A DNA stretch of 64,000 nucleotides, from contig CBDCMR010000003.1 of assembly GCA_965219035.1 (NCBI GenBank), forward strand, positions 1,488,001-1,552,000. The letters are read 5' to 3'. The notes under the pieces were generated by a model. It ran no database searches. It was not told where the DNA came from and worked only from the letters and a program-made list of their open reading frames with translations. Positions 36,924 to 44,275 of this stretch are shown here, one piece after another (positions within the stretch are counted from its first letter, which is position 1; the number at the start of each line of letters is the position of its first letter). Position numbers and translations under genes: made by a program. Source of the stretch: CBDCKN01 sp965219035 (GTDB lineage: Bacteria > Gemmatimonadota > Gemmatimonadetes > Longimicrobiales > Gaopeijiaceae).

Positions 36924-37383
36924 CCGACGACCCGATGCCCCCCTTATGGATGGAAGGATGCATGGGGTCTAGTTGATGCATACACCTACCCGGGTACATG
37001 AAGTGGATGCAGTAAATGACTAGTAGACATTTATAGGCATGATTTTAGGTCTTCCTTGCCCCACAATCCTACCGCGAACATCCTGCGGCATGACCGAACC
37101 CGCTCCACGTTGAGCGCCAGCCCTTCCGCTCAATGGGCTTCGTTAGCGTGATCATCACCTCGGTGATCTTCGCGCTGGGGCTGCCGCTCGTGTTGCTGTA
37201 GCGTAGGCCCGATGCCCCCCTTTCGGGAGTCCCGTTCCACCCCCACTAGCTCGTGATATAGGCAACCCCTCAGCACGTCCATGTCGTGTAGAACGCTGGA
37301 CTAGCGTTTGGGTATGAGTGTCGGGTGGTCAGCGAGGAGTGAAGACCCAGCGAGACCATCAGCCTCCCAACGCGACTCGCAGT
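36924..37383. other. 460-bp degenerate intergenic stretch
   Basis: No convincing gene. AT content is locally higher than in flanking DNA (for example 37018-37045). A 22-codon ATG ORF at 37133-37201 encodes a very hydrophobic peptide (MGFVSVIITSVIFALGLPLV), but without a clear ribosome site or homolog in view. Confidence 0.4.
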
Positions 37384-38012
37384 CTACGGCAGCGAGCCGG
37401 TAACCCGCTGGTACTCTTCAGCGTCACTGAGCTTCTTGGTAAGGAACCGCACCCACGCCTCCGTATACCCATAGCCCTTCATTAGGGCATCATAGACGCA
37501 GTATTCGGACTTCGTGCGTTCTGGGTGATCGGATGTTGGGGCGGGCCGAACTTTATAGTACTTCCACGCCCGCGCGTGTGTGTGTATGCCCACTGGATGC
37601 GTCACCGACTTCTTCAACCTCGCGACCACCTCGGTTGGCCTGAGTAGTCCGGCACTTGCAACCGGGACCTGCTTCTCCTTGATGAGCGCCGTGACCTTCT
37701 GCAACTCCTTCATTTCGTCAGGCTTGTCTGGATCGTATGGGACGAACTCAACGGCGAGATCGGCGGCGGACTCTCGTTTGCAAGTTTTGGGACGAGGAAC
37801 ACCTGAGGGAGTACTTCGAGCTTTCCAGCACTTCCGGCGGAAGATCCGCCCGAAATCGTTGGATGAAGTCGAGCACATCACCCGCAGCGGACGACTGAAG
37901 CTTTCCGAGGGCCTTCTCCTGTGCGGATGGCCGCAACGCCGAGAATTGGAGTGCCACGGACAAGTGCTCGGCAAGTGCTGCGTCCTCCCCAAACTCGTCC
38001 ACGAGGAGATCT
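37384..38012 (-). pseudogene. uncharacterised gene, frameshifted and cut by IS3-family insertion
   Basis: Two minus-strand frames share one coding signal: LLVDEFGEDAALAEHLSVAL to GDVLDFIQRFRADLPPEVLE in the upstream part, and FVPYDPDKPDEMKELQKV to TEAWVRFLTKKLSDAEEYQR in the downstream part, joined by a frame change near 37790. The upstream side ends exactly at the IS left end (38013). The segment beyond the IS (39331-39400, minus) reads VVNIREQARRRKQ in yet another frame. The protein family was not recognised. Confidence 0.6.
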
Positions 38013-38062
38013 TGAACCGCCCCGGGTTTGCCGGAGACTCCATCAGTTGAGAGGATGGGGTC

Positions 38063-38383
38063 ATGAAGAGAGTAACGAAGTACTCCCCCGAGACACGGGA
38101 GAGGGCAGTCCGGCTGGTGTTCACGCAGGAGTCGGACCACGCGTCACAGTGGGCGGCGATCTGCTTGATCGCAGAGAAGGTCGGGTGCACGGCGGAGACC
38201 CTGCGGAAGTGGGTACGGCGTGCAGAGCGTGATTCAGGGAGACGGTCAGGGCTGACGACGGACGAGCGTCAACGGCTCAAAGATCAGGAGCGGGAGATCC
38301 GCGAGCTGAAGCGAGCGAATGAGATTCTACGCAAGGCGTCCGCGTATTTCGCGCAGGCGGAGCTCGACCGCCGACCCCGCTGA
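38063..38383 (+). CDS. IS3-family transposase OrfA
   Basis: A 106-residue DNA-binding part of the transposase: KYSPETRERAVRLVFTQE opens a helix-turn-helix (InsE/HTH_Tnp_1 type), followed by ETLRKWVRRAERDSG and a leucine-zipper-like tail REIRELKRANEILRKASAYF. The stop codon overlaps the orfB ATG (TGATG), consistent with programmed -1 frameshifting or coupling, as known for IS3 elements. Confidence 0.92.
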   Translation: MKRVTKYSPETRERAVRLVFTQESDHASQWAAICLIAEKVGCTAETLRKWVRRAERDSGRRSGLTTDERQRLKDQEREIRELKRANEILRKASAYFAQAELDRRPR

Positions 38384-39315
38384 TGGTGGCGTTCATCGAC
38401 GATAACCGGTCCGAGTACGGAGTCGAGCCGATCTGCCATGTGCTGCCGATCGCTCCGTCAACATACTACACGTACAAGGCGCTCGAGGCCGAGCCGACGA
38501 GGCGCTCGGCACGGGCTCAGCGGGATGAGGGCTTGAAGGCTGAGATACGGCGGGTGTGGATGCAGAACTTCCAGGTCTACGGGGCCAAGAAGGTCTGGAA
38601 GCAGCTCAACCGAGAGGGCACTCGGGTGGCCCGATGCACGGTGGCTCGCCTGATGCGCGAGATGGGCCTGCGCGGAGCAGTGAGGGGTCGAACCTTCAAA
38701 GTCACGACCTACGCCGTCGAGGGTATGGAGCGGCCCCTGGACCTGGTGGATCGTGACTTCTCGGCGTCTCGTCCCAACGAGCTGTGGGTGTCGGATCTGA
38801 CCTACGTCCGGACAGGACACACATTCGTCTACGTGGCGCTCGTCATGGATGCATTCGCGCGCCGCATCGTGGGTTGGCAGATCTCGAACTCCCTGAGGAG
38901 TGACCTGGCACTCGACGCGCTCGAGCAGGCCATCACGGAGCGTTGGGGTGAAGACGGCGAGCGCCTCGTGCATCACTCCGACCGCGGCGGGCAATATCTG
39001 TCTATTCGCTACACCGAGCGCTTGGCGCTGGCCGGCATCGAACCATCTGTCGGCAGTCGCGGCGACTCCTACGACAATGCCCTGGCCGAGACCATCATCG
39101 GGCTCTACAAGACCGAGCTCATCTACCCCCGGGGACCGTGGTCCAAGATCGAAGACGTCGAGCTCGCCACCCTCGAGTGGGTGTGGTGGTTCAACAACCA
39201 CCGCCTCTTCGAGCCCCTCGGCCACGTCCCCCCAGCCGAGTACGAAGAGCAGTATCGTTCACGCCAGACAGCTCAACCTGAGCCCCTGGCACTCAAGTCA
39301 AACAGTCTCCGATGA
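38383..39315 (+). CDS. IS3-family transposase OrfB (DDE integrase core)
   Basis: A 310-residue catalytic part. An HTH_21-like region (AEIRRVWMQNFQVYGAKKVW) precedes the rve integrase core. The catalytic triad is visible as WVSDLTYV, HHSDRGGQYLS and NALAETIIGLYKTEL. It ends with WWFNNHRLFEPLGHVPPAEY, normal for the family. Both ORFs are intact, so the element may be active. Confidence 0.93.
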   Translation: MVAFIDDNRSEYGVEPICHVLPIAPSTYYTYKALEAEPTRRSARAQRDEGLKAEIRRVWMQNFQVYGAKKVWKQLNREGTRVARCTVARLMREMGLRGAVRGRTFKVTTYAVEGMERPLDLVDRDFSASRPNELWVSDLTYVRTGHTFVYVALVMDAFARRIVGWQISNSLRSDLALDALEQAITERWGEDGERLVHHSDRGGQYLSIRYTERLALAGIEPSVGSRGDSYDNALAETIIGLYKTELIYPRGPWSKIEDVELATLEWVWWFNNHRLFEPLGHVPPAEYEEQYRSRQTAQPEPLALKSNSLR

Positions 39316-39392
39316 TCCCGGGACGATTCATCTGCTTGCGCCTCCTGGCCTGCTCTCGGATGTTGACCACGGTCTGATCCCGGAGTGCGCCC

Positions 39393-39481
39393 TTGTCCGA
39401 CCCAATCACACCCGCCTGAACCTAGCCCTCGAAGGCCGCTACGCCATCGAGCGAGAACTCGGTGAGGGCGGCATGGCTACC
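39393..39481 (+). pseudogene. Ser/Thr protein kinase N-terminal relic 1
   Basis: TTG TCC GAC CCA ATC begins like the kinase start LSDPIT, then a 2-base insertion shifts the frame. The next frame reads RLNLALEGRYAIERELGEGG followed by MAT, the glycine-rich loop start of PknB-type kinases, and stops resembling a kinase at 39481. It lies 60 bases right of the IS3 element. Confidence 0.65.
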
Positions 39482-39551
39482 GAGGGTTGCGGCCTCTTTG
39501 GTCGACACAGAACCAGGGGCCTTGGACACTGACTCCCTTAGGAGAACGAAC

Positions 39552-40160
39552 GTGAACAATCTCACGCGACTGGCGGTCATCGTGGTAATGGGGCTTGGGT
39601 TCGCGCCTCGACAGACGTGTGCGCAAGACCGTCCCGTGGCCGTGATCGATGCTGGACACGGCGGGTCCCAAGACGGAGTCGTCCACGAAGGTTGGGTTGA
39701 GAAAGACCTCGTGCTGGAAATCGCCTTCGTCGTGGGTGCGGAGTTCGTCCGGGCCGGTTGGGACGTCGTCTTCACGCGCACAGGTGACGTTGACGTCGAA
39801 TGGCCCGAGCGCCGTCAGAGGGCTGAAGCGGCAGCAGCGGACCTATTGATCATGCTGCACGCCATGGGTGGCGACCCAACCGAGCACGGATCGGAGATCT
39901 ACTTCGATCAGGATCGACCGAAGAGTGTGGCGCTCGCGGAGAGCATCGGTCGGCTGATGGAGGGGGCGGGCAGTCCGGCGCTCGTGGAGCCCCGCGACGC
40001 AGACTTCCTTTCGTCGGAGGTGGCAACCGCGATGATCGAGATTGCGCATATGGGCAATCCGGCTGAAGCGCGCCTGCTGCGCAGCTCTGTCTTCCACCAC
40101 GAGCTGGGAAGGCTTCTGGTGGCCGCGGGTGAGGGGCTCATAGCGAGCCAACCCCGCTGA
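39552..40160 (+). CDS. N-acetylmuramoyl-L-alanine amidase (Amidase_3) protein
   Basis: A 202-residue exported protein. GTG 39552 has TTAGGAGAACGAAC upstream. The signal peptide is LTRLAVIVVMGLGFA with likely cleavage after QTCA. The zinc-ligand regions of Amidase_3 are visible: VIDAGHGG (His), EGWVEKDLVLEI (Glu) and LLIMLHAMGG (His). The usual SxHxN becomes MLHAMG, slightly unusual. The chain is about 200 residues, the catalytic domain alone. It stands between two kinase relics, suggesting it is accessory DNA. Confidence 0.8.
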   Translation: MNNLTRLAVIVVMGLGFAPRQTCAQDRPVAVIDAGHGGSQDGVVHEGWVEKDLVLEIAFVVGAEFVRAGWDVVFTRTGDVDVEWPERRQRAEAAAADLLIMLHAMGGDPTEHGSEIYFDQDRPKSVALAESIGRLMEGAGSPALVEPRDADFLSSEVATAMIEIAHMGNPAEARLLRSSVFHHELGRLLVAAGEGLIASQPR

Positions 40161-40201
40161 GAATCTTGTGAAGCAACTGCTGTCGGAGGTGTAGCCACCC
40201 G

Positions 40202-40262
40202 ATGCCCGACCCCGTCACCCGCCTGAACGCCGCCCTGGAAGGCCGCTACACCATCGAGCGAC
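40202..40262 (+). pseudogene. Ser/Thr protein kinase N-terminal relic 2
   Basis: ATG at 40202 opens MPDPVTRLNAALEGRYTIER, the conserved start of PknB-type kinases in Gemmatimonadota (recognition from memory). After 20 codons it is joined abruptly to a recombinase tail in another frame. It is about 80% identical at DNA level to relic 1, 0.8 kb upstream. Confidence 0.65.
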
Positions 40263-40445
40263 CTCTGGCATGCATACCGGCGCAAGTGGGCCACGGAGCG
40301 CAAGCATCTCCCAGACGTAGACGTAGCTGCGGCAGGCGGCTGGAAGAACGCTGTGACACTCAAGAGGGTTTACCAGCAAGCCGATCCTGATACCATGCTG
40401 GAAGTTGTCCTAGGCGGCGGTGAGCTTAGGGAGCAGAAAGCGTGA
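40263..40445 (+). pseudogene. tyrosine recombinase (phage-type integrase) C-terminal relic
   Basis: A 60-codon reading frame with no start: LWHAYRRKWATERKHLPDVD to AAAGGWKNAVTLKRVYQQAD, ending REQKA-stop. It carries the box II HxxR-type segment (HAYRRKW), the GGW motif and the catalytic-type Tyr (RVYQQ). The N-terminal two thirds of an integrase are missing. It ends 98 bases upstream of tRNA-Asn, a common integration site. Confidence 0.7.
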
Positions 40446-40543
40446 AGCCCTGCGGTTCTTGCACAGAACATTGCACACCACTAGGTATAAATGATGTCCG
40501 TTGTGCCTGAAAATGGCCTTACCAAGCCACATACTGCACTTAA

Positions 40544-40616
40544 TGGGGCGTAGCTCAACCGGCAGAGCGCCTGGCTGTTAACCAGGAGGTTGGTGGTTCG
40601 AACCCACCCGCCCCAG
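40544..40616 (+). tRNA. tRNA-Asn (GTT)
   Basis: A 73-nt cloverleaf: acceptor TGGGGCG/CGCCCCA, D arm GCTC...GAGC, anticodon stem CCTGG/CCAGG with loop CTGTTAA (anticodon GTT), variable loop AGGTT, T arm GGTGG-TTCGAAC-CCACC, discriminator G. CCA is not encoded. An intrinsic terminator follows at 40640. Confidence 0.93.
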
Positions 40617-40622
40617 TTGGAG
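40575..40622 (+). repeat. direct repeat of tRNA-Asn 3' half (att-like), left copy
   Basis: The 48 bases from the anticodon loop through CCCCAGTTGGAG just past the tRNA recur at 42707-42754 with two mismatches. The length and position (3' end of a tRNA gene) are what tyrosine-recombinase islands produce. Confidence 0.75.
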
Positions 40623-40639
40623 GAGGGGTAGGAATCAAG

Positions 40640-40674
40640 CGGCTTTCCGAGCTTTGGGCTCGGGAGGCCGTTTT
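40640..40674 (+). terminator. intrinsic terminator behind tRNA-Asn
   Basis: CGGCTTTCCGAGC, loop TTTGG, GCTCGGGAGGCCG, then TTTT. The stem is 13 bases with two mismatches. The group II intron begins two bases after the T run. Confidence 0.78.
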
Positions 40675-40675
40675 G

Positions 40676-42580
40676 GTGTGGTGGGCCCGGCATGGGCGAT
40701 GACTTGGAGGTGAAAGTCCTCCCGGAACCTGGTCGCAGGGACCGAAGGGAAGCGCAAGGCGTTCGTCGTGAGGCGTACGCTGAACGAAGCGGGAAACGAA
40801 CCCGTGAGTCGACGAACAGGAACCGGATACGAGGCGCTGCGGACCGGGGCGAGCGGACCACTGACCGCGAAGCTCCTGCGACCAAGGGGAAGCGGCGTAG
40901 ATCCGGCGATTTTGCGGGGAAGGTCATCGTTCTTACCCGGGGAGGTCTCGCCTGACGCCTGAAAGGGCGATGCCGGCATTGCGCTGTTGGGCCTGCCGGC
41001 GGAGCGAGAAGTCAGCAGAGGCCATAGTAGGCCGACGAAGTGCATGATGCGCTTGGACCCAGCTTTGTCGGACGAAGGGCCGAACGGAGAGGAGAGTGTG
41101 ACGACCGTGGATCTCGAGAAGGCCATGCGCCAGGAGTCCAGGCAACTGGAGCTCCCGCTGGAGGATAGGGGTGAAGCCCCGAAGGTAGAGGGGAGTGGCG
41201 AAGCCGGAACGGTGGCCCATGGAGACGAGCGCTCAGGAAGCGAGCATCTCCTGATGGAGGAGGTGGTCGGGCGTGCCAACCTCGTAGGAGCGTTGAAACG
41301 CGTGCGGCAGAATAAGGGCAGTCCGGGCATCGACGGGATGAGCGTGGAGGAGCTGCCAGAGTACTTGCGCAGGCACTGGGGGGAGATCCGACAGCGGTTG
41401 CTGGCGGGGACCTACCAACCGAAGCCGGTACGAAGGCAGGAGATACCGAAGAGTGGGGGAGGGGTCCGGGAGTTGGGGATTCCGACCGTGCTGGACCGGT
41501 TCATCCAACAAGCCATCCTGCAGGTGCTGCAACCGAGGTTCGACCCGACGTTCAGTCGGCACAGCCACGGCTTCCGGCCTGGGCGCCGAGCACATGATGC
41601 GGTGCGCGAAGCGCAGCAATACATCCAGGAAGGGAGACGATGGGTGGTGGATGTGGACTTGGAGAAGTTTTTCGACCGGGTGAACCACGACGTGCTGATG
41701 GGGCGGCTGGCAAAGCGGATCGAGGATAAGGCGATGCTGCGGATCCTCCGTCGCTACCTGGAAGCCGGAGTCATGGCGAACGGGGTGGTGATGGAGCGGC
41801 ACATGGGGACGCCTCAGGGCGGACCGTTGTCGCCGTTGCTGGCGAACGTGCTCCTGGACGAAGTGGACAAGGAGTTGGAGCTACGCGGACACGCGTTTGT
41901 CCGGTACGCCGATGACTGCAATGTATACGTGCGGTCGAGGCGGGCAGGACAACGTGTGATGCAGGCGCTGAGGCACCTGTACGGGAAACTTCGGCTTCAG
42001 GTCAACGAGGAAAAGAGCGCGGTGGCGCGAGTGTGGGATCGACAGTTCCTGGGCTACAGCTTCTGGGTAGCGGCAGGGAAGGTCGTGAAGCGCCGGGTCA
42101 GCAAGAAGGCCCTGACGAAGTTCAAGGAGCGAGTCCGGCAGATTACAAGCCGGAGTGGCGGGCGGAGCCTGCAACAGGTGGCGGAAGAGCTACGGCGCTA
42201 CGTGCTGGGGTGGAAGGCATACTTCGGCTTAGCGGATACACCGGGGGTTTGCCGAGACCTGGACCAATGGATCCACCGCCGGCTGCGTACGTTGCAATTA
42301 CGCCAGTGGAAACGGGGAAGGACAGCGTACCGGGAGTTGAGGGCTCGCGGTGTGAGCGAGAACCTCGCCTGGCGAGCTGCTCGGTTCGCGCGAAGCTGGT
42401 GGCACGTGGCCGCGCACCACGCCCTGCACACGGCCTTGCCAGGGGCGTACTTCGACGAGCTGGGTGTGCCACGGCTCACGCCGTACTGACCTCAACTCAC
42501 CGAACCGCCAGGTGCGGACCCGCATGCCTGGTGGTGTGGGAGGGGAAGGACCGGGATCGCCGGTCCTCCCCTATCCCGAT
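40676..42580 (+). mobile_element. group II intron (probably class IIC-like) with maturase ORF
   Basis: The 5' end GTGTG (40676) fits the GUGYG consensus. Structured intron RNA follows (ATGACTTGGAGGTGAAAGTC; GAAGTCAGCAGAGGCCATAG). After the ORF, a domain V-like hairpin is seen at about 42499-42535 (GAACCGCCAGGTGCGG / CCGCATGCCTGGTGGT), then a domain VI-like hairpin with GACCGG/CCGGTC, ending CTATCCCGAT at 42580. Total about 1905 bp. The ends are assigned by consensus, not by comparison with an empty site. Insertion directly after a terminator hairpin is the class IIC habit. Confidence 0.8.
41098..42489 (+). CDS. ltrA: group II intron reverse transcriptase/maturase
   Basis: A 463-residue intron-encoded protein. 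GTG 41098 follows GGAGAGGAGAGT. Reverse transcriptase blocks are visible: NKGSPGIDGMSVEELPEYL, IPKSGGGVRELGIPTVLDRF, HSHGFRPGRRAHDAV, VDVDLEKFFDRVNHDVLM, GTPQGGPLSPLLANVLLDEV and the active site FVRYADDCNVYV. The X/maturase domain follows (LRRYVLGWKAYFGLADTPG). No C-terminal HNH endonuclease domain is present, as in class C introns. All catalytic residues are intact. Confidence 0.92.
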   Translation: MTTVDLEKAMRQESRQLELPLEDRGEAPKVEGSGEAGTVAHGDERSGSEHLLMEEVVGRANLVGALKRVRQNKGSPGIDGMSVEELPEYLRRHWGEIRQRLLAGTYQPKPVRRQEIPKSGGGVRELGIPTVLDRFIQQAILQVLQPRFDPTFSRHSHGFRPGRRAHDAVREAQQYIQEGRRWVVDVDLEKFFDRVNHDVLMGRLAKRIEDKAMLRILRRYLEAGVMANGVVMERHMGTPQGGPLSPLLANVLLDEVDKELELRGHAFVRYADDCNVYVRSRRAGQRVMQALRHLYGKLRLQVNEEKSAVARVWDRQFLGYSFWVAAGKVVKRRVSKKALTKFKERVRQITSRSGGRSLQQVAEELRRYVLGWKAYFGLADTPGVCRDLDQWIHRRLRTLQLRQWKRGRTAYRELRARGVSENLAWRAARFARSWWHVAAHHALHTALPGAYFDELGVPRLTPY

Positions 42581-42706
42581 TGTACGTTCGTGTGCACGTT
42601 AGCGTACTCTAGCCCCGAGTATGGGGCTGAAAATCGTACTCGGGATTAGTGGACGATTCGGCGCTGTGCCTCGAATCTGAGGGAATACGGCACCTACTGG
42701 CCCCGC

Positions 42707-42754
42707 CTGTGAACCAGGAGGTTGGTGGTTCGAACCCACCCACCCCAGTTGGAG
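42707..42754 (+). repeat. direct repeat of tRNA-Asn 3' half (att-like), right copy
   Basis: CTGTGAACCAGGAGGTTGGT continues to CCCCAGTTGGAG and matches 40575-40622 with two mismatches (T to G in the anticodon loop, G to A in the acceptor). It lacks the 5' half of a tRNA and so cannot be functional. Confidence 0.75.
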
Positions 42755-42764
42755 ATGAGGGCGG

Positions 42765-42797
42765 CCCCGTAAGATTTTCTGGCCTTGCGGGGTTTTT
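42765..42797 (+). terminator. intrinsic terminator behind the displaced tRNA 3' end
   Basis: CCCCGTAAG pairs with CTTGCGGGG (one G-U pair), followed by TTTTT. It may be the original terminator of tRNA-Asn, separated from the gene by the insertion. Confidence 0.78.
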
Positions 42798-42862
42798 GGC
42801 TTCAGGTCCCGGGAAGACGAGTCCTGGTCAGCGCCCGGCGTCGTTAGCCGCGGAGCCGCGCT

Positions 42863-44101
42863 CTACCGTGTCCTCGGCCAAGGAGCGCCCTGGTTCTCGG
42901 CCGTGACCGGTCCCATGCCCCGGTTGATGAACTTCTGGACCCGCTTACCCTCGTAGGTCTCGGTGGTGAAGATGTTGCCCTGCGAGTCGGTGGCGATGCT
43001 GTGCACGGCGAAGAACAGCCCTGGCTGGCGCCCTCCGTCACCGAAGCTGTACAGGATCTCCATCGACTCACGCTCGATGACGTACACCTTCATGTTCTGG
43101 CCGTCAGCGAGGTAGATGAACCTCTGCCCGGGATCCGGCGAGAACGCGATGTCCCACGTTGAGCCTTGAGAGAGCGTCTGGGGGGCGATGAAGACCTCTT
43201 TAACGTAGGTGCCGTCCAGCTGGAAGACCTGAATGCGGTCGGCGGCCCGGTCGCAGACGTAAAGGAGCCCGTCATTTGACGGCTCAGCGCAGTGCACCGG
43301 TCCGCGGAACTGCGGGGCTGGCGGGTCGTCGGGCGAGTAGCTGCCCATCGCGGCTGCTTCCTCGTCGTCGGGTGGGTTGCCGTACGCACCCCAATACCGC
43401 TTGAACTCACCCGTATTCGAGTCGATCACCACGATGCGCTTGTTGAGGTAGCCGTCGGCGATATACATCTCGTTAGCGGCCGCGTCGAAGGAAATCTTGG
43501 CGACCTTCCCGAAGCTCTCCATGTCGTGGCTGTTGCGCTCGAAGATCGTCCCTCCGTCGGCGCTGGTCCCCGCGGCGCGGGCGCCCGCGCGACCGATCTG
43601 CATCAGGAAGGTCCCGTCCTGGGCGAACTTCAACACGTGGGAATCCGAGGGGCCGTTTCCGCCGATCCACACGTTGTCCATGTGGTCCACGACGATCCCG
43701 TGGTTGGACAGCGGCCACTCATACTCGCCCGAATCCGTCGGTCCGCCCCACGATCCCACCAGATTGCCTTCCGGATCGAACTCAAGGACCGGCGGGGCCG
43801 GCTGGCAACACTCACTCACGGGCGGATCCTGTGCGAGGCCGATCTCGGTGCGGGCGGCGAACTGGTCGGGGGAGTTGCGGTGAACGATCCAGACGTGGTC
43901 GCGCGAGTCGACCGCGACTCCGATCGAGGCCCCCTGGAGCCAGTGGTTCGGCAGCGGCTTGGGCCAGAACGGGTCCACCTCGAACATCGGTGCTTCTCCC
44001 CCGGCGGCGGCGGCCGCATCCCGTGCGCTCTCACAGCTTCCCAACGTAAGGGTGAGGGTGACCAGGGTCCCCAGAATGAGGAGACTACGCGTCGGTTTCA
44101 T
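42863..44101 (-). CDS. NHL-type six-bladed beta-propeller lipoprotein
   Basis: A 412-residue secreted protein. The signal peptide ends in lipobox LGSC (Cys23). The mature part shows repeated blade motifs: GVAVDSRDHVWIVHR, GIVVDHMDNVWIGG, RIQVFQLDGTYVKEV, SIATDSQGNIFTTETYEGKR. These match the NHL/SMP-30-like propellers common as exported binding or lyase-like proteins. No catalytic set can be identified. It is divergent from the HupE/UreJ-like gene. Confidence 0.85.
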   Translation of the reverse strand: MKPTRSLLILGTLVTLTLTLGSCESARDAAAAAGGEAPMFEVDPFWPKPLPNHWLQGASIGVAVDSRDHVWIVHRNSPDQFAARTEIGLAQDPPVSECCQPAPPVLEFDPEGNLVGSWGGPTDSGEYEWPLSNHGIVVDHMDNVWIGGNGPSDSHVLKFAQDGTFLMQIGRAGARAAGTSADGGTIFERNSHDMESFGKVAKISFDAAANEMYIADGYLNKRIVVIDSNTGEFKRYWGAYGNPPDDEEAAAMGSYSPDDPPAPQFRGPVHCAEPSNDGLLYVCDRAADRIQVFQLDGTYVKEVFIAPQTLSQGSTWDIAFSPDPGQRFIYLADGQNMKVYVIERESMEILYSFGDGGRQPGLFFAVHSIATDSQGNIFTTETYEGKRVQKFINRGMGPVTAENQGAPWPRTR

Positions 44102-44275
44102 TGCCTTCCTCCGCCCTGAATGCTAGTGCGTGCAACGCAGGAGGCTCAGTATATGTTCACTGGGCGTGAAAAGGAAAGCGGCTATCAGCAACCTCATCCC
44201 GTATATTCATGACCCGAGTGCTCCCGCTTTTCGTGGCCGGGGGTCAGGTCAGCGAGGCCCAGTCAGAGGACAGCC

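Larger units (their letters stand above)
38013..39330 (+). mobile_element. complete IS3-family insertion sequence (IS51/IS407-like), TSD TCT
   Basis: 1318 bp. The left terminal repeat starts TGAACCGCCCCGGGTTTGCC and continues GGAGACTC. The right end, ending in TTCA at 39330, carries an imperfect inverted match (CAGTCTCCGATGATCCCGGG, then ACGATTCA). Both flanks show TCT (38010-38012 and 39331-39333), the 3-bp duplication typical of the family. It contains orfA and orfB in the standard arrangement. Confidence 0.9.

Noticed and set aside
40481..40927. Minus-strand open frame of 148 codons across tRNA-Asn and the intron 5' end
   Set aside because: It reads through the tRNA in antisense and through structured intron RNA; no codon signal or homology of its own.
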